A DNA stretch of 64,000 nt from Pseudoalteromonas sp. Z1A8. GTDB lineage: Bacteria > Pseudomonadota > Gammaproteobacteria > Enterobacterales > Alteromonadaceae. A program made the position numbers and the translations under genes. The stretch spans positions 1 to 64,000 of the forward strand of contig NZ_WTLB01000021.1 in assembly GCF_011378855.1 (NCBI RefSeq), in the 5' to 3' direction. The first letter of the stretch is position 1. Each line of letters starts with the position of its first letter. Positions 18,108 through 27,298 of the stretch are shown here, in pieces. The notes beneath the pieces were generated by a model. The model did not search any database. It saw only the letters and a program-made list of their open reading frames with translations, and was not told where the DNA came from.

Positions 18108-20242
18108 TGCTACGATTTGGCCTGCGCAGTAAATTTATATTACTTTCATGTTTTTTGTTTTTGCTACCGTGGCTTGGCTACGAGTACGTATGGGAAATGG
18201 AAAAGTTTTTACGCCAAGGCCAAGAAAAAACCCTAGTAGGCACCACTCGCGCACTTGCGACTGCATTGCACGAACGCCCCGCATTATTTGACGAACAAAC
18301 CAACTTTTTAGACCAAGTAGTAAAAGGGCGCGATTTATACGCTTATAATCTTAAAAATCCTATTCAATTAGACGGTAAACTCACCGATTGGGACAGCTAC
18401 CAACCACTATTTTGGCATTACGATAAACGCTACTTACAAAAAACAAACAGTACTCATAAAGCCAGCGACTTGTCGTTTGATCACATGGTGGGAAAATTTG
18501 ATAATTACTTATATGCGCTATTTAAAGTAACTGACGACACGCTTATTTATCGCGCTAAAAATAGCTTAAGCATTACCAATAACGATTATTTAAAAATTGG
18601 CCTAAAAACGCCTGACGGCCAATTTAATACCTACATTATTGCCCCGCGCCAAAACGGTTGGGTTAATGCGTTTGATGCTAAAACCAAAATACCTTTTACA
18701 AAAATTCAGGGGTATTTTGAAAGTACTGACACTGGCTATAATGTAGAACTGCGCTTTCCTATAAGCATGCTGGGCAACAAACTTGGCTTTGCCATTGTTG
18801 ACATTGATAGCAAAGAGGCATTGTTAGAACCAAAAATAATGTCGACCTCAAACTTAAATAACCCGAACGATTTAGGCTCGGTATTAGTCCCTTCTCCAGA
18901 AATCAGCCGTATTTTAAAAGGCATGGGCCACAGTGGCAGCCGCATTTGGGTGGTCGATAATCATCATCGGGTATTGGCACAAACAGGAACTATTCAAAAT
19001 GCAGATGGCGTTTGGGCTGATGGACTTGCTAACCAGGCTCCTGAGACGTGGTGGCAGCGCTTTGAGCAAAATTACTTGCACCCAATTTACTATAAAATAT
19101 TAACGCGCCCAGAAAACGAATTTTTAGATACCCTGCACGATGTAGCTTCTATGCAAGGCACGCACTTAGCGAAAGCATTAAAAGGACAACCAGCATCGTC
19201 TTGGCGATTAACACCCGACAGTAAAGCCGTTATTCTATCGGCCGCTTACCCTATTTGGATTCAAGATCAAGTAATTGGCGCGGTAATAGCAGAGGAAACC
19301 ACAAACGGCGTACGTACGCTGCGTAATAAATCGCTCGAAAAACTATTCAACGTTATTTTAGCCGTGATGCTAATTGGTACTGTCACGCTATTCTTTTTTG
19401 CCTCGCGTATATCGAGCCGTATTAGGCGACTGCGCGATACAGCTGAGCAAGCAATTGATGCACAAGGGCGTGTTACCGGCAGTATTAATTACAGTGATGC
19501 TAACGATGAAATTGGCGATCTGTCGCGTAGTTTTTCAAACATTGTTAGTAGACTTGGTGGCTATACCGATTACTTAGAAAATATGTCGTCGCGATTATCA
19601 CACGAGCTGCGCACGCCTGTTGCCGTAGTGCGCTCGTCCCTCGAAAACTTACAAAGCTTGCCGCAAAACGAGCTGAGCCAAAAATACCTCGATCGCGCCA
19701 GTGAAGGCGTTGAACGCTTAGGTAAAATAATAACTACCATGAGCGAAGCCACTCGCCTCGAGCAAAGTATTCAAAGTAACGAGCCTGAGCCTTTTGATTT
19801 ACAAAAAGTAATAAATGGCTGTATGCAAGGCTATCAGCTTACTTATCCAAACCAATTATTTGCGCTTGATGTATGCCAAAACAAATTACCTATGCAAGGT
19901 GCACCCGAGTTTATAGCTCAGCTACTTGATAAGCTTATTAATAACGCGCTGGAGTTCAGTGAAGCCAATACGGCGATTAATGTAAGCCTTAAGCAGAGCG
20001 AAAATAAAGCAACATTAACAGTGAGTAACGCAGGCCCCACTTTACCCGAAGGATTAACTGAGCATATTTTTGACTCTATGGTGTCGGTACGTAGCCAGCA
20101 AATGCAGCAACAGCCACATTTGGGATTAGGGCTTTATATAGTAAGGCTGGTGTGCGATTACCATAAAGGCAGTGTAACAGCGCAAAATAACGAACAAGGC
20201 GATGGTGTGGTATTTACTGTGAGCTTGCCTTTACATAACTAA
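18107..20242 (+). CDS. pdsS: Sortase-system sensor histidine kinase
   Basis: A 711-aa membrane kinase, partner of pdsR. The start ATG at 18107 overlaps the pdsR stop by one base. There is one transmembrane helix near the N-terminus and one at about 420-440, enclosing a periplasmic domain of nearly 400 residues. The first part of that domain (IQLDGKLTDWDSY and following beta strands) resembles CBM9/DOMON-like carbohydrate-binding folds. The cytosolic part has HAMP, HisKA (SHELRTPVAVVRSS) and HATPase domains with an intact N box and G boxes (GLGLYIV). It presumably senses an envelope or glycan signal; the ligand is inferred only. Confidence 0.9.
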   Translation: MLRFGLRSKFILLSCFLFLLPWLGYEYVWEMEKFLRQGQEKTLVGTTRALATALHERPALFDEQTNFLDQVVKGRDLYAYNLKNPIQLDGKLTDWDSYQPLFWHYDKRYLQKTNSTHKASDLSFDHMVGKFDNYLYALFKVTDDTLIYRAKNSLSITNNDYLKIGLKTPDGQFNTYIIAPRQNGWVNAFDAKTKIPFTKIQGYFESTDTGYNVELRFPISMLGNKLGFAIVDIDSKEALLEPKIMSTSNLNNPNDLGSVLVPSPEISRILKGMGHSGSRIWVVDNHHRVLAQTGTIQNADGVWADGLANQAPETWWQRFEQNYLHPIYYKILTRPENEFLDTLHDVASMQGTHLAKALKGQPASSWRLTPDSKAVILSAAYPIWIQDQVIGAVIAEETTNGVRTLRNKSLEKLFNVILAVMLIGTVTLFFFASRISSRIRRLRDTAEQAIDAQGRVTGSINYSDANDEIGDLSRSFSNIVSRLGGYTDYLENMSSRLSHELRTPVAVVRSSLENLQSLPQNELSQKYLDRASEGVERLGKIITTMSEATRLEQSIQSNEPEPFDLQKVINGCMQGYQLTYPNQLFALDVCQNKLPMQGAPEFIAQLLDKLINNALEFSEANTAINVSLKQSENKATLTVSNAGPTLPEGLTEHIFDSMVSVRSQQMQQQPHLGLGLYIVRLVCDYHKGSVTAQNNEQGDGVVFTVSLPLHN

Positions 20243-20392
20243 AATAGCTAATAGAGCGGTTTAACGCGCCGCTTACCCCTTCAAAACTGCCGATTACAAT
20301 TTAGTGCTATTTCAAATGTAACTATTCACTTTTTATTCAGTCGAATGACCATACTCTACATCGTATTAAAGTATTAAATTGAAGGAATACTC

Positions 20393-20557
20393 ATGAAACC
20401 ATCACTAGAGCGTGAAGAACTAGACTTTATTTTTGACTTATACAGGCCCTCTAAAAAACCTGAGTCTGAAAATGTAAAACCAAAAAGTACTAACTACAAA
20501 GAACTAAGAAAGCACGACACAACTAAAAACCAAGGCGTATCGCACTACTTAGTCTAA
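20393..20557 (+). CDS. Conserved-looking 54-aa small protein
   Basis: A 54-aa frame starting MKPSLEREELDF and ending HYLV, preceded by a good ribosome site (GAAGGA, seven bases before the ATG). The composition is charged (many Lys, Glu and Asp), without signal peptide or membrane segment, and it could be helical in its first third. It lies after pdsS and ends five bases from the cca stop on the other strand. I do not recognise a family. The good translation signal and the tight fit between genes are the reasons for calling it. Confidence 0.55.
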   Translation: MKPSLEREELDFIFDLYRPSKKPESENVKPKSTNYKELRKHDTTKNQGVSHYLV

Positions 20558-20562
20558 TTTTA

Positions 20563-21813
20563 TTACGCTTGGGACTTCTCATGTTCTAAAAATGCTTTAA
20601 TGCAGTTTATTTCTGCTAGTTTTACTTCTTCGCCTATTTCAGGGCCTTTTTTGCCATTTTTAAGTGCATTTTGCACTATCTGCTTTTTATCCATTTTTTG
20701 TAGTTCAGTATGAATTGCTCGCAGTTTAACTGCTTGCGGGTATGGCTTATCAACCAGCGTTTCACCACGCCCTTGTGCATCACATTGGCACGCTTGGGTA
20801 AACGCTGTAAAACGATTCGGATGCACCAACGCATTTAAGTTAGTCACTATTAGCTTGTGAACGGTTTGCGGCCTTAGTTGATCGACCGTATGGCAAAGCG
20901 TGTGGTTATCACTGGTGAGTACACCAATGTCGCGAAAACGGTTAGGCACTTTTAAACGCTCACAAAACTTTTCAACTACCGCTACACCTTCGCGTTCATG
21001 CCCCCGTAAATTTCCATGCTTTTTAAAACTAAGTGCTTTACCAAAGTCATGAGTCAGGGCTGCAAAACGAGTTTCTAAGTTAAAGTTTAAATCAGCTGCG
21101 CGCCTAAGTACCAACATAGTATGTACAAATACATCACCTTCGGGGTGATGGTTTGCTGGTTGCGGTACATTAACCATGCGCTCAAGCTCAGGAAATATCC
21201 CTAAGCCCTGCAGTGCTTCAAAATAAAGTTCGGGGTGCTTTTCGCCAAGGGCTTTTTCGGTCTCGAGCCATACCCGCTCAGATACTAAATGATTTAACTC
21301 ACCTTTATTTTTAAGCTCACGCATTAATGCATACGTACTTGGGTGAATACGCCAATCACTGCCATAGCGCGCTAAAAAACGGGCAATACGCAGTACTCGA
21401 ACAGGGTCTTCTACAAATGCCTCAGTGGTGTGGCGCAGAGTTTTACTTTGTAAGTCAGCTTGGCCATTAAACGGGTCTATAATATTACCGTGCTCATCAA
21501 GCGCCATTGAATTTATGGTTAAATCACGCCTTGCTAAATCCTCTTCTAGCGTAACGGTTGGGCTGGCATCAACCACAAAGCCAGTATAACCTTTGCCGCT
21601 TTTGCGCTCTGTACGCCCCAGGGCATATTCTTCTTTTGTTTTTGGGTGTAAGTAAACCGGAAAGTCGCTACCGATTGGTACAAAACCGAGCGACTCCATA
21701 GTCTGTGGCGTCTCGCCTATAACTACATAGTCGTTATCTTTTGATTTTATATTTAGCAGCTTGTCGCGCACTGCACCACCAACGAGGTAAACTTGCTTTA
21801 AGTTACTTTTCAC
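20563..21813 (-). CDS. cca: Multifunctional CCA-adding tRNA nucleotidyltransferase
   Basis: A 416-aa class II tRNA nucleotidyltransferase that builds or repairs the CCA 3' end of tRNAs. The N-terminal catalytic head has LVGGAVRD, the metal-binding acid pair in KDNDY, and the RRDLTINSMA nucleotide-binding segment. The C-terminal HD phosphohydrolase domain is marked by HDFGKAL and an NHTLCH segment, as in E. coli Cca, giving additional phosphatase/phosphodiesterase activity. Length matches the long HD-containing form. It ends five bases from the 54-aa gene. Confidence 0.96.
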   Translation of the reverse strand: MKSNLKQVYLVGGAVRDKLLNIKSKDNDYVVIGETPQTMESLGFVPIGSDFPVYLHPKTKEEYALGRTERKSGKGYTGFVVDASPTVTLEEDLARRDLTINSMALDEHGNIIDPFNGQADLQSKTLRHTTEAFVEDPVRVLRIARFLARYGSDWRIHPSTYALMRELKNKGELNHLVSERVWLETEKALGEKHPELYFEALQGLGIFPELERMVNVPQPANHHPEGDVFVHTMLVLRRAADLNFNLETRFAALTHDFGKALSFKKHGNLRGHEREGVAVVEKFCERLKVPNRFRDIGVLTSDNHTLCHTVDQLRPQTVHKLIVTNLNALVHPNRFTAFTQACQCDAQGRGETLVDKPYPQAVKLRAIHTELQKMDKKQIVQNALKNGKKGPEIGEEVKLAEINCIKAFLEHEKSQA

Positions 21814-21944
21814 TTTATCCCCATAACATCAGCTTAATTATTTGACACTAATCATATCATTAATTAATAAGTTCTGTGATGTTTGCCAAGCTTATGTAAG
21901 CTCATTACAATGGCGCATTATTTTTAGCTATAGCCACGTATTTA

Positions 21945-22172
21945 ATGAAAAATCATTCATCAAAAAAAGAACTTATGTTACTGCCCATTTTATTAGTCGT
22001 TATTTTAATGTGTGTGGCGGGTCACTTTTTGCTACAAGCAAATTTTCAAGACAGTAATATGGTTGAATACATGTTGGCGGCTTTGCCGTTTGCTATGTTT
22101 GGATTGGTTATTGTGGCATTTAAAATGGCGGCTAAAAGCGAAAAGGATGAACAAAACGAGCAGGACTCTTAA
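21945..22172 (+). CDS. Small two-helix membrane protein
   Basis: A 75-aa protein with two predicted transmembrane helices (about 11-30 and 40-62) separated by a short loop, and a charged Lys/Glu/Asp C-terminal tail. I do not recognise a named family. It is divergent from cca, and its stop lies 19 bp before the convergent DUF1543 gene. No strong ribosome site is seen; the in-frame ATG at 21975 would remove the basic N-terminus. The clear two-helix pattern and positive-inside ends support coding. Confidence 0.6.
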   Translation: MKNHSSKKELMLLPILLVVILMCVAGHFLLQANFQDSNMVEYMLAALPFAMFGLVIVAFKMAAKSEKDEQNEQDS

Positions 22173-22190
22173 TCCTGCTTTTTGGCTGAT

Positions 22191-22691
22191 TTAAAGTACG
22201 TGGTAGCCAAACCAGTCTGGCTTTATTGTTTGAGCTTGCCCGCTTGGAGTCAGCTTAATATTTAATTGGCTGTCGAGTAAATCAATCGCAAAGCAATCGT
22301 CTACGTCGTGCAAATCGTCTTTATGAATATGGCTAAGGCCTGCAAGTAAATCGTTTTTAGCGCGTTGCTTGGCTTCATGGCTACTGCTTGCTACATACAG
22401 TGCAAAGTCGTGTTGCTCAGCCATAGAGTCACTTCTATAAGCCCCTAAGTTTACAAAATAAAGTTGTTTATTTTGTTCAACGTAGCTATCAACCACTTCT
22501 ACTTTAAATCCATCAATGTGGTTTATTGCCATAAAGCTATCCATATGAACACTGCTTTTATCGCCCACCCATTGGCTTTTTAACTTTGAGTAGGTTTGCT
22601 CAATATTCTCCCCTACTACAAAGCGAATATCGTGCATTTCAATGTGGCAGCCTTGAATCCTGCCACCCAAATACACCATAAATAACTGCAT
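22191..22691 (-). CDS. DUF1543 family protein
   Basis: A 166-aa cytosolic protein of two similar halves, each with a beta-alpha-beta pattern: LFMVYLGGRIQGCHIEMHD in the first and LYFVNLGAYRSDSMAEQHD in the second. The LG-(hydrophilic)-EMHD/EQHD repeat is the signature I know from DUF1543. The function is unknown. It sits nine bases after the GlrR-like regulator gene on the same strand and may be the last gene of that operon. Confidence 0.8.
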   Translation of the reverse strand: MQLFMVYLGGRIQGCHIEMHDIRFVVGENIEQTYSKLKSQWVGDKSSVHMDSFMAINHIDGFKVEVVDSYVEQNKQLYFVNLGAYRSDSMAEQHDFALYVASSSHEAKQRAKNDLLAGLSHIHKDDLHDVDDCFAIDLLDSQLNIKLTPSGQAQTIKPDWFGYHVL

Positions 22692-22699
22692 GCTTTTCC

Positions 22700-24049
22700 T
22701 TAACCTAAATTATCAACATCAATATTATGCTTTTTAATCAACTTATAAAAATCTGAGCGATTACGTTTAGCAAGCTTAGCCCCTTCGGCTACATTGCCAC
22801 CTGCCATTTTTAAAGTATTGATTACGTAGTCGCGTTCAAATTCTTTTTTAGCGTCGTTAAGTGATAACGGCTCTACGTTTGTTTCATTACTATTTAGTGC
22901 AGCCAACACTAAATGTTCTGAGATCACTTCGCTTGGTGTTAATGCGACCACTTGCTCTACGACGTTTTGTAATTGACGAATATTACCCGGCCAATCGTAA
23001 CGCACAAGCGCATGCATGGCATCGCTGGCAAAGTGCTTTTCATTTTGATTCATACGTTTGGCAATGCTTGCGCTAAAGTACTGCGCTAATAAGCTTATAT
23101 CTTCGCGGCGCTCACACAGTGGCGGTAATTTTAAATTAACGACATTTAAGCGATAGTATAAATCTTCTCTAAATTGTTGGTTTAAAATAGCTTCGGGTAA
23201 ATTTTTATGTGTTGCCGATACAATGCGTACATCAATTGCTATTTCTTCTTGAAAACCCACCGGACGAATCGTTTTTTCTTGTAATACGCGCAGTAGCTTA
23301 ACCTGTAAGTTAAGTGGCATGTCGCCTATTTCATCTAAAAATAACGTGCCACCCTCAGCTTGTTGAAACAACCCTTGGTGATCTTTAATTGCGCCCGTAA
23401 AAGAGCCTTTTTTATGGCCAAATAATTCGGATTCTAAAAGCTCGCCCGGTACAGCCCCACAGTTAATTGCAACAAAAGGTCCGTCGCTTACGTGGCTATG
23501 TTGATGGATAGCCTGTGCAAGTAACTCTTTACCTGTACCACTGGCACCAGATATAAGTACATTAACTTGCGTTGGCCCAAGTAGTTTTACTTGTTCGAGC
23601 AAGTGAAGCATTGTGCCACTACGCGTAACTATATTGCTTTTTGGCGCGGCTTCATCAGCGTTCACACCGTGAATTTCTATCGCTTTAGCAAGGCTGTCAA
23701 ATAACTCATCTTTATCTACAGGTTTAGTTATGAATGCAAAAATGCCTTGTTTGGTCGCTTCTACCGCATCAGGAATAGAGCCGTGCGCTGTCATCATAAT
23801 GACAGGCAACGCAGGGTAACGGCTTTGCAACTGGCGATGCAGTGCCATGCCATCCATTTCATCCATACGCAAGTCGGTTATTACAGCGTCAAACACTTGG
23901 CTTTTAAGTATTTGTAGTGCAATTAAGCCACTTTCACAGGTCGTTACTTCGTACCCTTTTGATTCAATGCGAATAGCGAGCAGTTTTAATAAGCTAGCGT
24001 CGTCGTCAACGAGTAATACTTTTGCACCTTGCACTTTAGTTGCTGCCAT
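22700..24049 (-). CDS. glrR: GlrR-like sigma-54-dependent response regulator
   Basis: A 449-aa NtrC-type activator. The receiver (about 8-125) has the phosphoacceptor Asp in VITDLRMDE. The AAA+ domain has GASGTGKE (Walker A), the sigma-54 contact loop GSFTGA (a Ser variant of GAFTGA) and GTLFLDEIGD (Walker B). A Fis-type helix-turn-helix is at the C-terminus. The gene order kinase-lipoprotein-regulator matches E. coli glrK-qseG-glrR (qseEGF), which supports the name. Its probable binding site (TGTC-N10-GACA) is in the promoter region upstream of the operon. Confidence 0.9.
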   Translation of the reverse strand: MAATKVQGAKVLLVDDDASLLKLLAIRIESKGYEVTTCESGLIALQILKSQVFDAVITDLRMDEMDGMALHRQLQSRYPALPVIMMTAHGSIPDAVEATKQGIFAFITKPVDKDELFDSLAKAIEIHGVNADEAAPKSNIVTRSGTMLHLLEQVKLLGPTQVNVLISGASGTGKELLAQAIHQHSHVSDGPFVAINCGAVPGELLESELFGHKKGSFTGAIKDHQGLFQQAEGGTLFLDEIGDMPLNLQVKLLRVLQEKTIRPVGFQEEIAIDVRIVSATHKNLPEAILNQQFREDLYYRLNVVNLKLPPLCERREDISLLAQYFSASIAKRMNQNEKHFASDAMHALVRYDWPGNIRQLQNVVEQVVALTPSEVISEHLVLAALNSNETNVEPLSLNDAKKEFERDYVINTLKMAGGNVAEGAKLAKRNRSDFYKLIKKHNIDVDNLG

Positions 24050-24051
24050 AG

Positions 24052-24597
24052 TTACTGCTCCTTAGTTTCTTCTCGTAGTAAAAGCTGTTGCTCAATAGTT
24101 GCTAACGATGAGAGTGTTTCTTGCATTTTATTGTTAAGTGCTTGCTGCTCTTTTTTAGCGTTTATTTGCATCGTCACTTGCTGTTTTTGAAGCCATAAAT
24201 ACTGCTTGATGTCATCTGGCCAAAAGTAAGCTAAATCGAGTTTTAGTAACTTAGTCATTACTGTATTTGGATCATCATTTATATTTAAACACATAAATTT
24301 AAAAAAGCGTTTAAGGTCGCTCTCGCCTGTGAAAATATCTTTTTTAGGCACTAATTTAAATCCACCACACTGATTAGCGTGCCATGCAATAACTTGATCT
24401 GCTGGAGGATAACTAGGTTCAATTTTTGGTCTGGGTTTTGGACTAGGTTTACTGTTTTTGTCGTTTTTTATTTTGGTATCGACCACAGGTGCAGGTGTAA
24501 TTGACACACGCTCTTCTTGCCCATTATTAATTTCACAACCTGATATAACCATGCTGCTACTGAGCACACTTAAAATAGCGATTAAACGCAAGCGCAT
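24052..24597 (-). CDS. QseG-like lipoprotein between glrK and glrR
   Basis: A 181-aa lipoprotein with lipobox ISGC (Cys21), a Pro/Lys-rich linker (about 40-65) and a helical C-terminal domain ending in a coiled coil (about 125-178). Position between a GlrK-type kinase and a GlrR-type regulator corresponds to qseG (yfhG) in E. coli, whose product interacts with the kinase in the periplasm. Sequence similarity is low, so the assignment rests largely on position and topology. Intergenic gaps are only one or two bases, indicating one operon. Confidence 0.75.
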   Translation of the reverse strand: MRLRLIAILSVLSSSMVISGCEINNGQEERVSITPAPVVDTKIKNDKNSKPSPKPRPKIEPSYPPADQVIAWHANQCGGFKLVPKKDIFTGESDLKRFFKFMCLNINDDPNTVMTKLLKLDLAYFWPDDIKQYLWLQKQQVTMQINAKKEQQALNNKMQETLSSLATIEQQLLLREETKEQ

Positions 24598-24598
24598 G

Positions 24599-26056
24599 TT
24601 AATTAACTCCTAGATTTTTTGTTATGGGAATTTTAATTGAAAACCGGCAACCATGCGGCTCGTTATGCTCAACAGTAAGTGTTCCTCTTAACTGTTCAAC
24701 AGATTCTTTTACAATAGTTAAGCCCAGCCCACTGCCTTGCAGCGTAACATTTTTACTGTGTTTACCTTGATAAAACGCGCTGAAAATTTGGGTTTTTTCT
24801 TGCTCTTTAATACCGCATCCTTTATCAAGAACAGCAATGCAAAGTTGATTTTGCTCAAGTGCTAAATTAATAGTAACGATCTGCTTATCTTCTGAAAATT
24901 TTAAGCCATTTGAAATAAGCTGAATTAAAATCATCTCAATAAGCTCACTAGGTAAAGCAAGCGGTTTATTTGGTAAGTTATTTTGCCATTTTAAAGCCTG
25001 CTCACGCGCACTTAAACGATGCTCAAAATGACTATTAATTTTATTAATAAGAAGGCTAAATTCAACTTCGCTTAGGCTGTCTTTACTGGTGCGAATCGCA
25101 TTATAACTCAGTAAACTATCAATCATTGTACGAAGGCGCACCATAGATTGGCTAATAAGCTCAAGCACTGCTTTTTGCTCACCTGTAATTGGGCCTACTA
25201 TTTCATCAGTTAGTAAATCAGTGCCTTCGACCATTGAAGCAAGCGGCGTTTTTAGCTCGTGTGTTACATGGCGTAAAAAAGTATCTTTTTGCTGCTCAAG
25301 CATATGAAGTTGCTCTTGCACCCATTGGAGTTTTTCTCCTAGCTCAACTAGCTCAGCGGAGCCTTTCACAGATATTTTTTGCTGCCAATGTCCCTGCCCT
25401 AGCTTATCAATAACCGTAGTTAACCCTTTTAGTCGCCCACTTATGCGCCATAAAAAACCACCTCCTACAATTAAAGTAAGTGGAATAAGTGCCACCAGCC
25501 AGTTTATAAATGAAGCTTGCAAGCTTGTCAGCTCATTTTGGTTATTGGTGATTTGCGCTTCGTTTTTATCACGTAGCCATAAAGTAAGCTCAGCAACTAA
25601 ATCACTCACTGGCACAAACAGCTCAGCTTGTTGTTGTTTTTGCTCAACCAATTCAGCATGCGCGGTTTGTAAGGTGGTATATAAGCGCTGCCATTGGTGA
25701 GTATAATCTTTATTCGTGTTTACAAATTTAAGCTCATCGATACTTTGCAGGGATGACTGCCATTTATCAATAATTAGTTTATCGAGTGATTCACTTTTTA
25801 ACACCCAGTTTTGCCTAGTGGCACGCTCAAGGCTGTTGAGTTCTTGCTTTAGAGTATTAAACGATTTGGTAACTTGGTAGTTGTTACTTACAATACTTTG
25901 AGTAACCGCTAACTGCTTATTAAGGGCATTTAAAAACACAATTACCACTATAGAAAGGGGGAGTAACGAAAGCAGCATACTCATTGCAAATTGCCCAATT
26001 AAATTAGGCCGCCAGTTAAGCATTGCTTGGTATTTTTTAGCTATGGTTGCTGGCAT
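24599..26056 (-). CDS. glrK: GlrK-like sensor histidine kinase
   Basis: A 485-aa membrane kinase: transmembrane helix about 25-45, a periplasmic helical sensor region about 50-185, second helix about 190-210, HAMP, HisKA with phosphoacceptor His in RHVTHELKTPLAS, and a HATPase domain with DKGCGIKEQ and GSGLGLTIV. The ATG at 26056 is preferred because AAAAGGA lies 9 bases upstream; a GTG 27 bases earlier would place that site inside the gene. It heads the kinase-lipoprotein-regulator operon and is divergent from the EF-hand gene array. Confidence 0.88.
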   Translation of the reverse strand: MPATIAKKYQAMLNWRPNLIGQFAMSMLLSLLPLSIVVIVFLNALNKQLAVTQSIVSNNYQVTKSFNTLKQELNSLERATRQNWVLKSESLDKLIIDKWQSSLQSIDELKFVNTNKDYTHQWQRLYTTLQTAHAELVEQKQQQAELFVPVSDLVAELTLWLRDKNEAQITNNQNELTSLQASFINWLVALIPLTLIVGGGFLWRISGRLKGLTTVIDKLGQGHWQQKISVKGSAELVELGEKLQWVQEQLHMLEQQKDTFLRHVTHELKTPLASMVEGTDLLTDEIVGPITGEQKAVLELISQSMVRLRTMIDSLLSYNAIRTSKDSLSEVEFSLLINKINSHFEHRLSAREQALKWQNNLPNKPLALPSELIEMILIQLISNGLKFSEDKQIVTINLALEQNQLCIAVLDKGCGIKEQEKTQIFSAFYQGKHSKNVTLQGSGLGLTIVKESVEQLRGTLTVEHNEPHGCRFSIKIPITKNLGVN

Positions 26057-26168
26057 TGCGTTTCGTCCTTTTAAGTTAAGCACTCTATTATTAAGTGCTT
26101 ACCTTATACACTAGCTGAACCAGCAATTATATTTAATACGATTAACAACTAACACTAACAAAATAGCG

Positions 26169-26186
26169 TGTCGCCAAATGGAGACA
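26169..26186. promoter_or_regulatory. Putative GlrR-binding site (TGTC-N10-GACA)
   Basis: TGTC, ten bases, GACA is the site described for GlrR upstream of glmY in enterobacteria. This exact pattern occurs once in the 330-bp region between glrK and the first EF-hand gene, about 150 bp upstream of a sigma-54-like promoter, a normal enhancer distance. Confidence 0.55.
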
Positions 26187-26333
26187 ACGTAAGTTGCTGA
26201 TTTTAAAACCCTCTCATCAAAATCATTAAATAATGTTGCAAAAGGCACACAAGAATTACAATAAACCCCGTAAAAATCTCTCACACTCTTAAAGTGAAAA
26301 CAATAACACATTGAAAAATAACAACTATTATTT

Positions 26334-26350
26334 TTGGCATCATTTTTGTA
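26334..26350 (+). promoter_or_regulatory. Sigma-54-like promoter of the first EF-hand gene
   Basis: TTGGCAT followed by TTTTTGTA gives GG-N10-GT, close to the -24/-12 consensus GG-N10-GC with one change at -12. Expected transcription start is near 26360, leaving a 27-base leader with AAGGAA before the ATG at 26387. The position relative to the GlrR-type site supports it. Confidence 0.5.
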
Positions 26351-26386
26351 ATAGGAGTAATAACTTTAATCAATAAGGAAATAATT

Positions 26387-26620
26387 ATGAACAAACGCAT
26401 TTTAGTAATTTCATCATTACTGGCTTTAGGCTTTTTAGGCGCTAACGCACACGCTATGGACGTTCACGCGACTTTTAACGAGCTTGATAAAGACAGCAAC
26501 GGCACATTAAGTGAAGCCGAAGCAGGTGAAGATGCTGTTTTACACGAGAATTTTTCTCAAATTGATACCAATCAAGATGGGCAATTGTCGCTAGATGAAT
26601 TCAAAAAATTTATTCAATAA
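26387..26620 (+). CDS. Secreted two-EF-hand miniprotein 1
   Basis: A 77-aa exported calcium-binding protein. The signal peptide (about 1-22, cleavage after AHA) is followed by two complete 12-residue EF-hand loops, DKDSNGTLSEAE and DTNQDGQLSLDE, both with Asp at positions 1 and 3, Gly at 6 and Glu at 12. No other domain is present. It is the first of four tandem paralogues and directly follows the sigma-54-like promoter with a good AAGGAA ribosome site. It is probably a periplasmic or secreted calcium sensor or buffer; the partner is unknown. Confidence 0.88.
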   Translation: MNKRILVISSLLALGFLGANAHAMDVHATFNELDKDSNGTLSEAEAGEDAVLHENFSQIDTNQDGQLSLDEFKKFIQ

Positions 26621-26638
26621 ACTCATTTAATAAGGAAC

Positions 26639-26872
26639 GTGATTATGAAACAACTTATAGCCGCTTTTTCATTAATGTTTTTAGCCATTAGTGCAACCGT
26701 ACTAGCATCGCCAATAAACGTGCGTTTTTCCCATTTAGATAAAAATATGGACGGACAAATATCAATTGTAGAAGCAAAAGAAGACAAAGAAGTAATGAGA
26801 CAGTTTGCCGACTTAGATGAAGACGGTGATGAAAAAATCTCAAAAAAAGAATTTGAAAGCTTTAAACCTTAA
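26639..26872 (+). CDS. Secreted two-EF-hand miniprotein 2
   Basis: A 77-aa paralogue of the previous gene, 18 bp downstream with an AAGGA site. Signal peptide to about residue 24 (VLAS). The first loop DKNMDGQISIVE is canonical. The second, DEDGDEKISKKE, has Glu at position 6 where EF-hands need Gly, so calcium affinity of that loop is doubtful. A weak hairpin (CTTAATCA/TGATTAAG) follows the stop codon, then 160 bp without a gene before the third copy. Confidence 0.85.
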   Translation: MIMKQLIAAFSLMFLAISATVLASPINVRFSHLDKNMDGQISIVEAKEDKEVMRQFADLDEDGDEKISKKEFESFKP

Positions 26873-27052
26873 TCAGTAATTATTGATTAAGCTTTACTTA
26901 AGCTTGTTATAGGTAGACTGGAATTAAAAGCATTTGCCATAATCCCTGAGGGAGTGTGTAAAAGGATTTAATGTTGGGAGTTAAATTACGGCAAGTGCTT
27001 TTTCCTCTTATTTCAGCCACAAAATTTTAATACATCTTTTGGAAGGAACGCC

Positions 27053-27289
27053 ATGAAGATACTTTCTCTAGTTATAAGCATTTTAATGCTATTAAGTTTT
27101 GATGCCGCTGCACTTGATGTAAAGCAACGCTTTGATCACCTTGATAATGACAAAAGTGGCTATCTGACACATGACGAACTTGATCCCCAACCACAACTTT
27201 TAAACACATTTGTAAAATGGGATAAAAATCAAGATAACCAAATTTCGTTAATCGAATTTAAAAATTACCTTACTAATAACCTCTACTGA
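27053..27289 (+). CDS. Secreted two-EF-hand miniprotein 3
   Basis: A 78-aa paralogue with a signal peptide (cleavage about residue 20). The first loop DNDKSGYLTHDE is canonical; the second DKNQDNQISLIE has Asn at position 6 instead of Gly. The ribosome site GGAAGGAA is strong. It is separated from copy 2 by 180 bp, so it may have its own promoter, and copy 4 starts nine bases after its stop. Confidence 0.85.
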   Translation: MKILSLVISILMLLSFDAAALDVKQRFDHLDNDKSGYLTHDELDPQPQLLNTFVKWDKNQDNQISLIEFKNYLTNNLY

Positions 27290-27298
27290 GTATTTTTC

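Noticed and set aside
26111..26311. 66-aa minus-strand frame upstream of glrK
   Set aside because: No ribosome site, odd composition, and it covers the GlrR-type site; more likely regulatory DNA.
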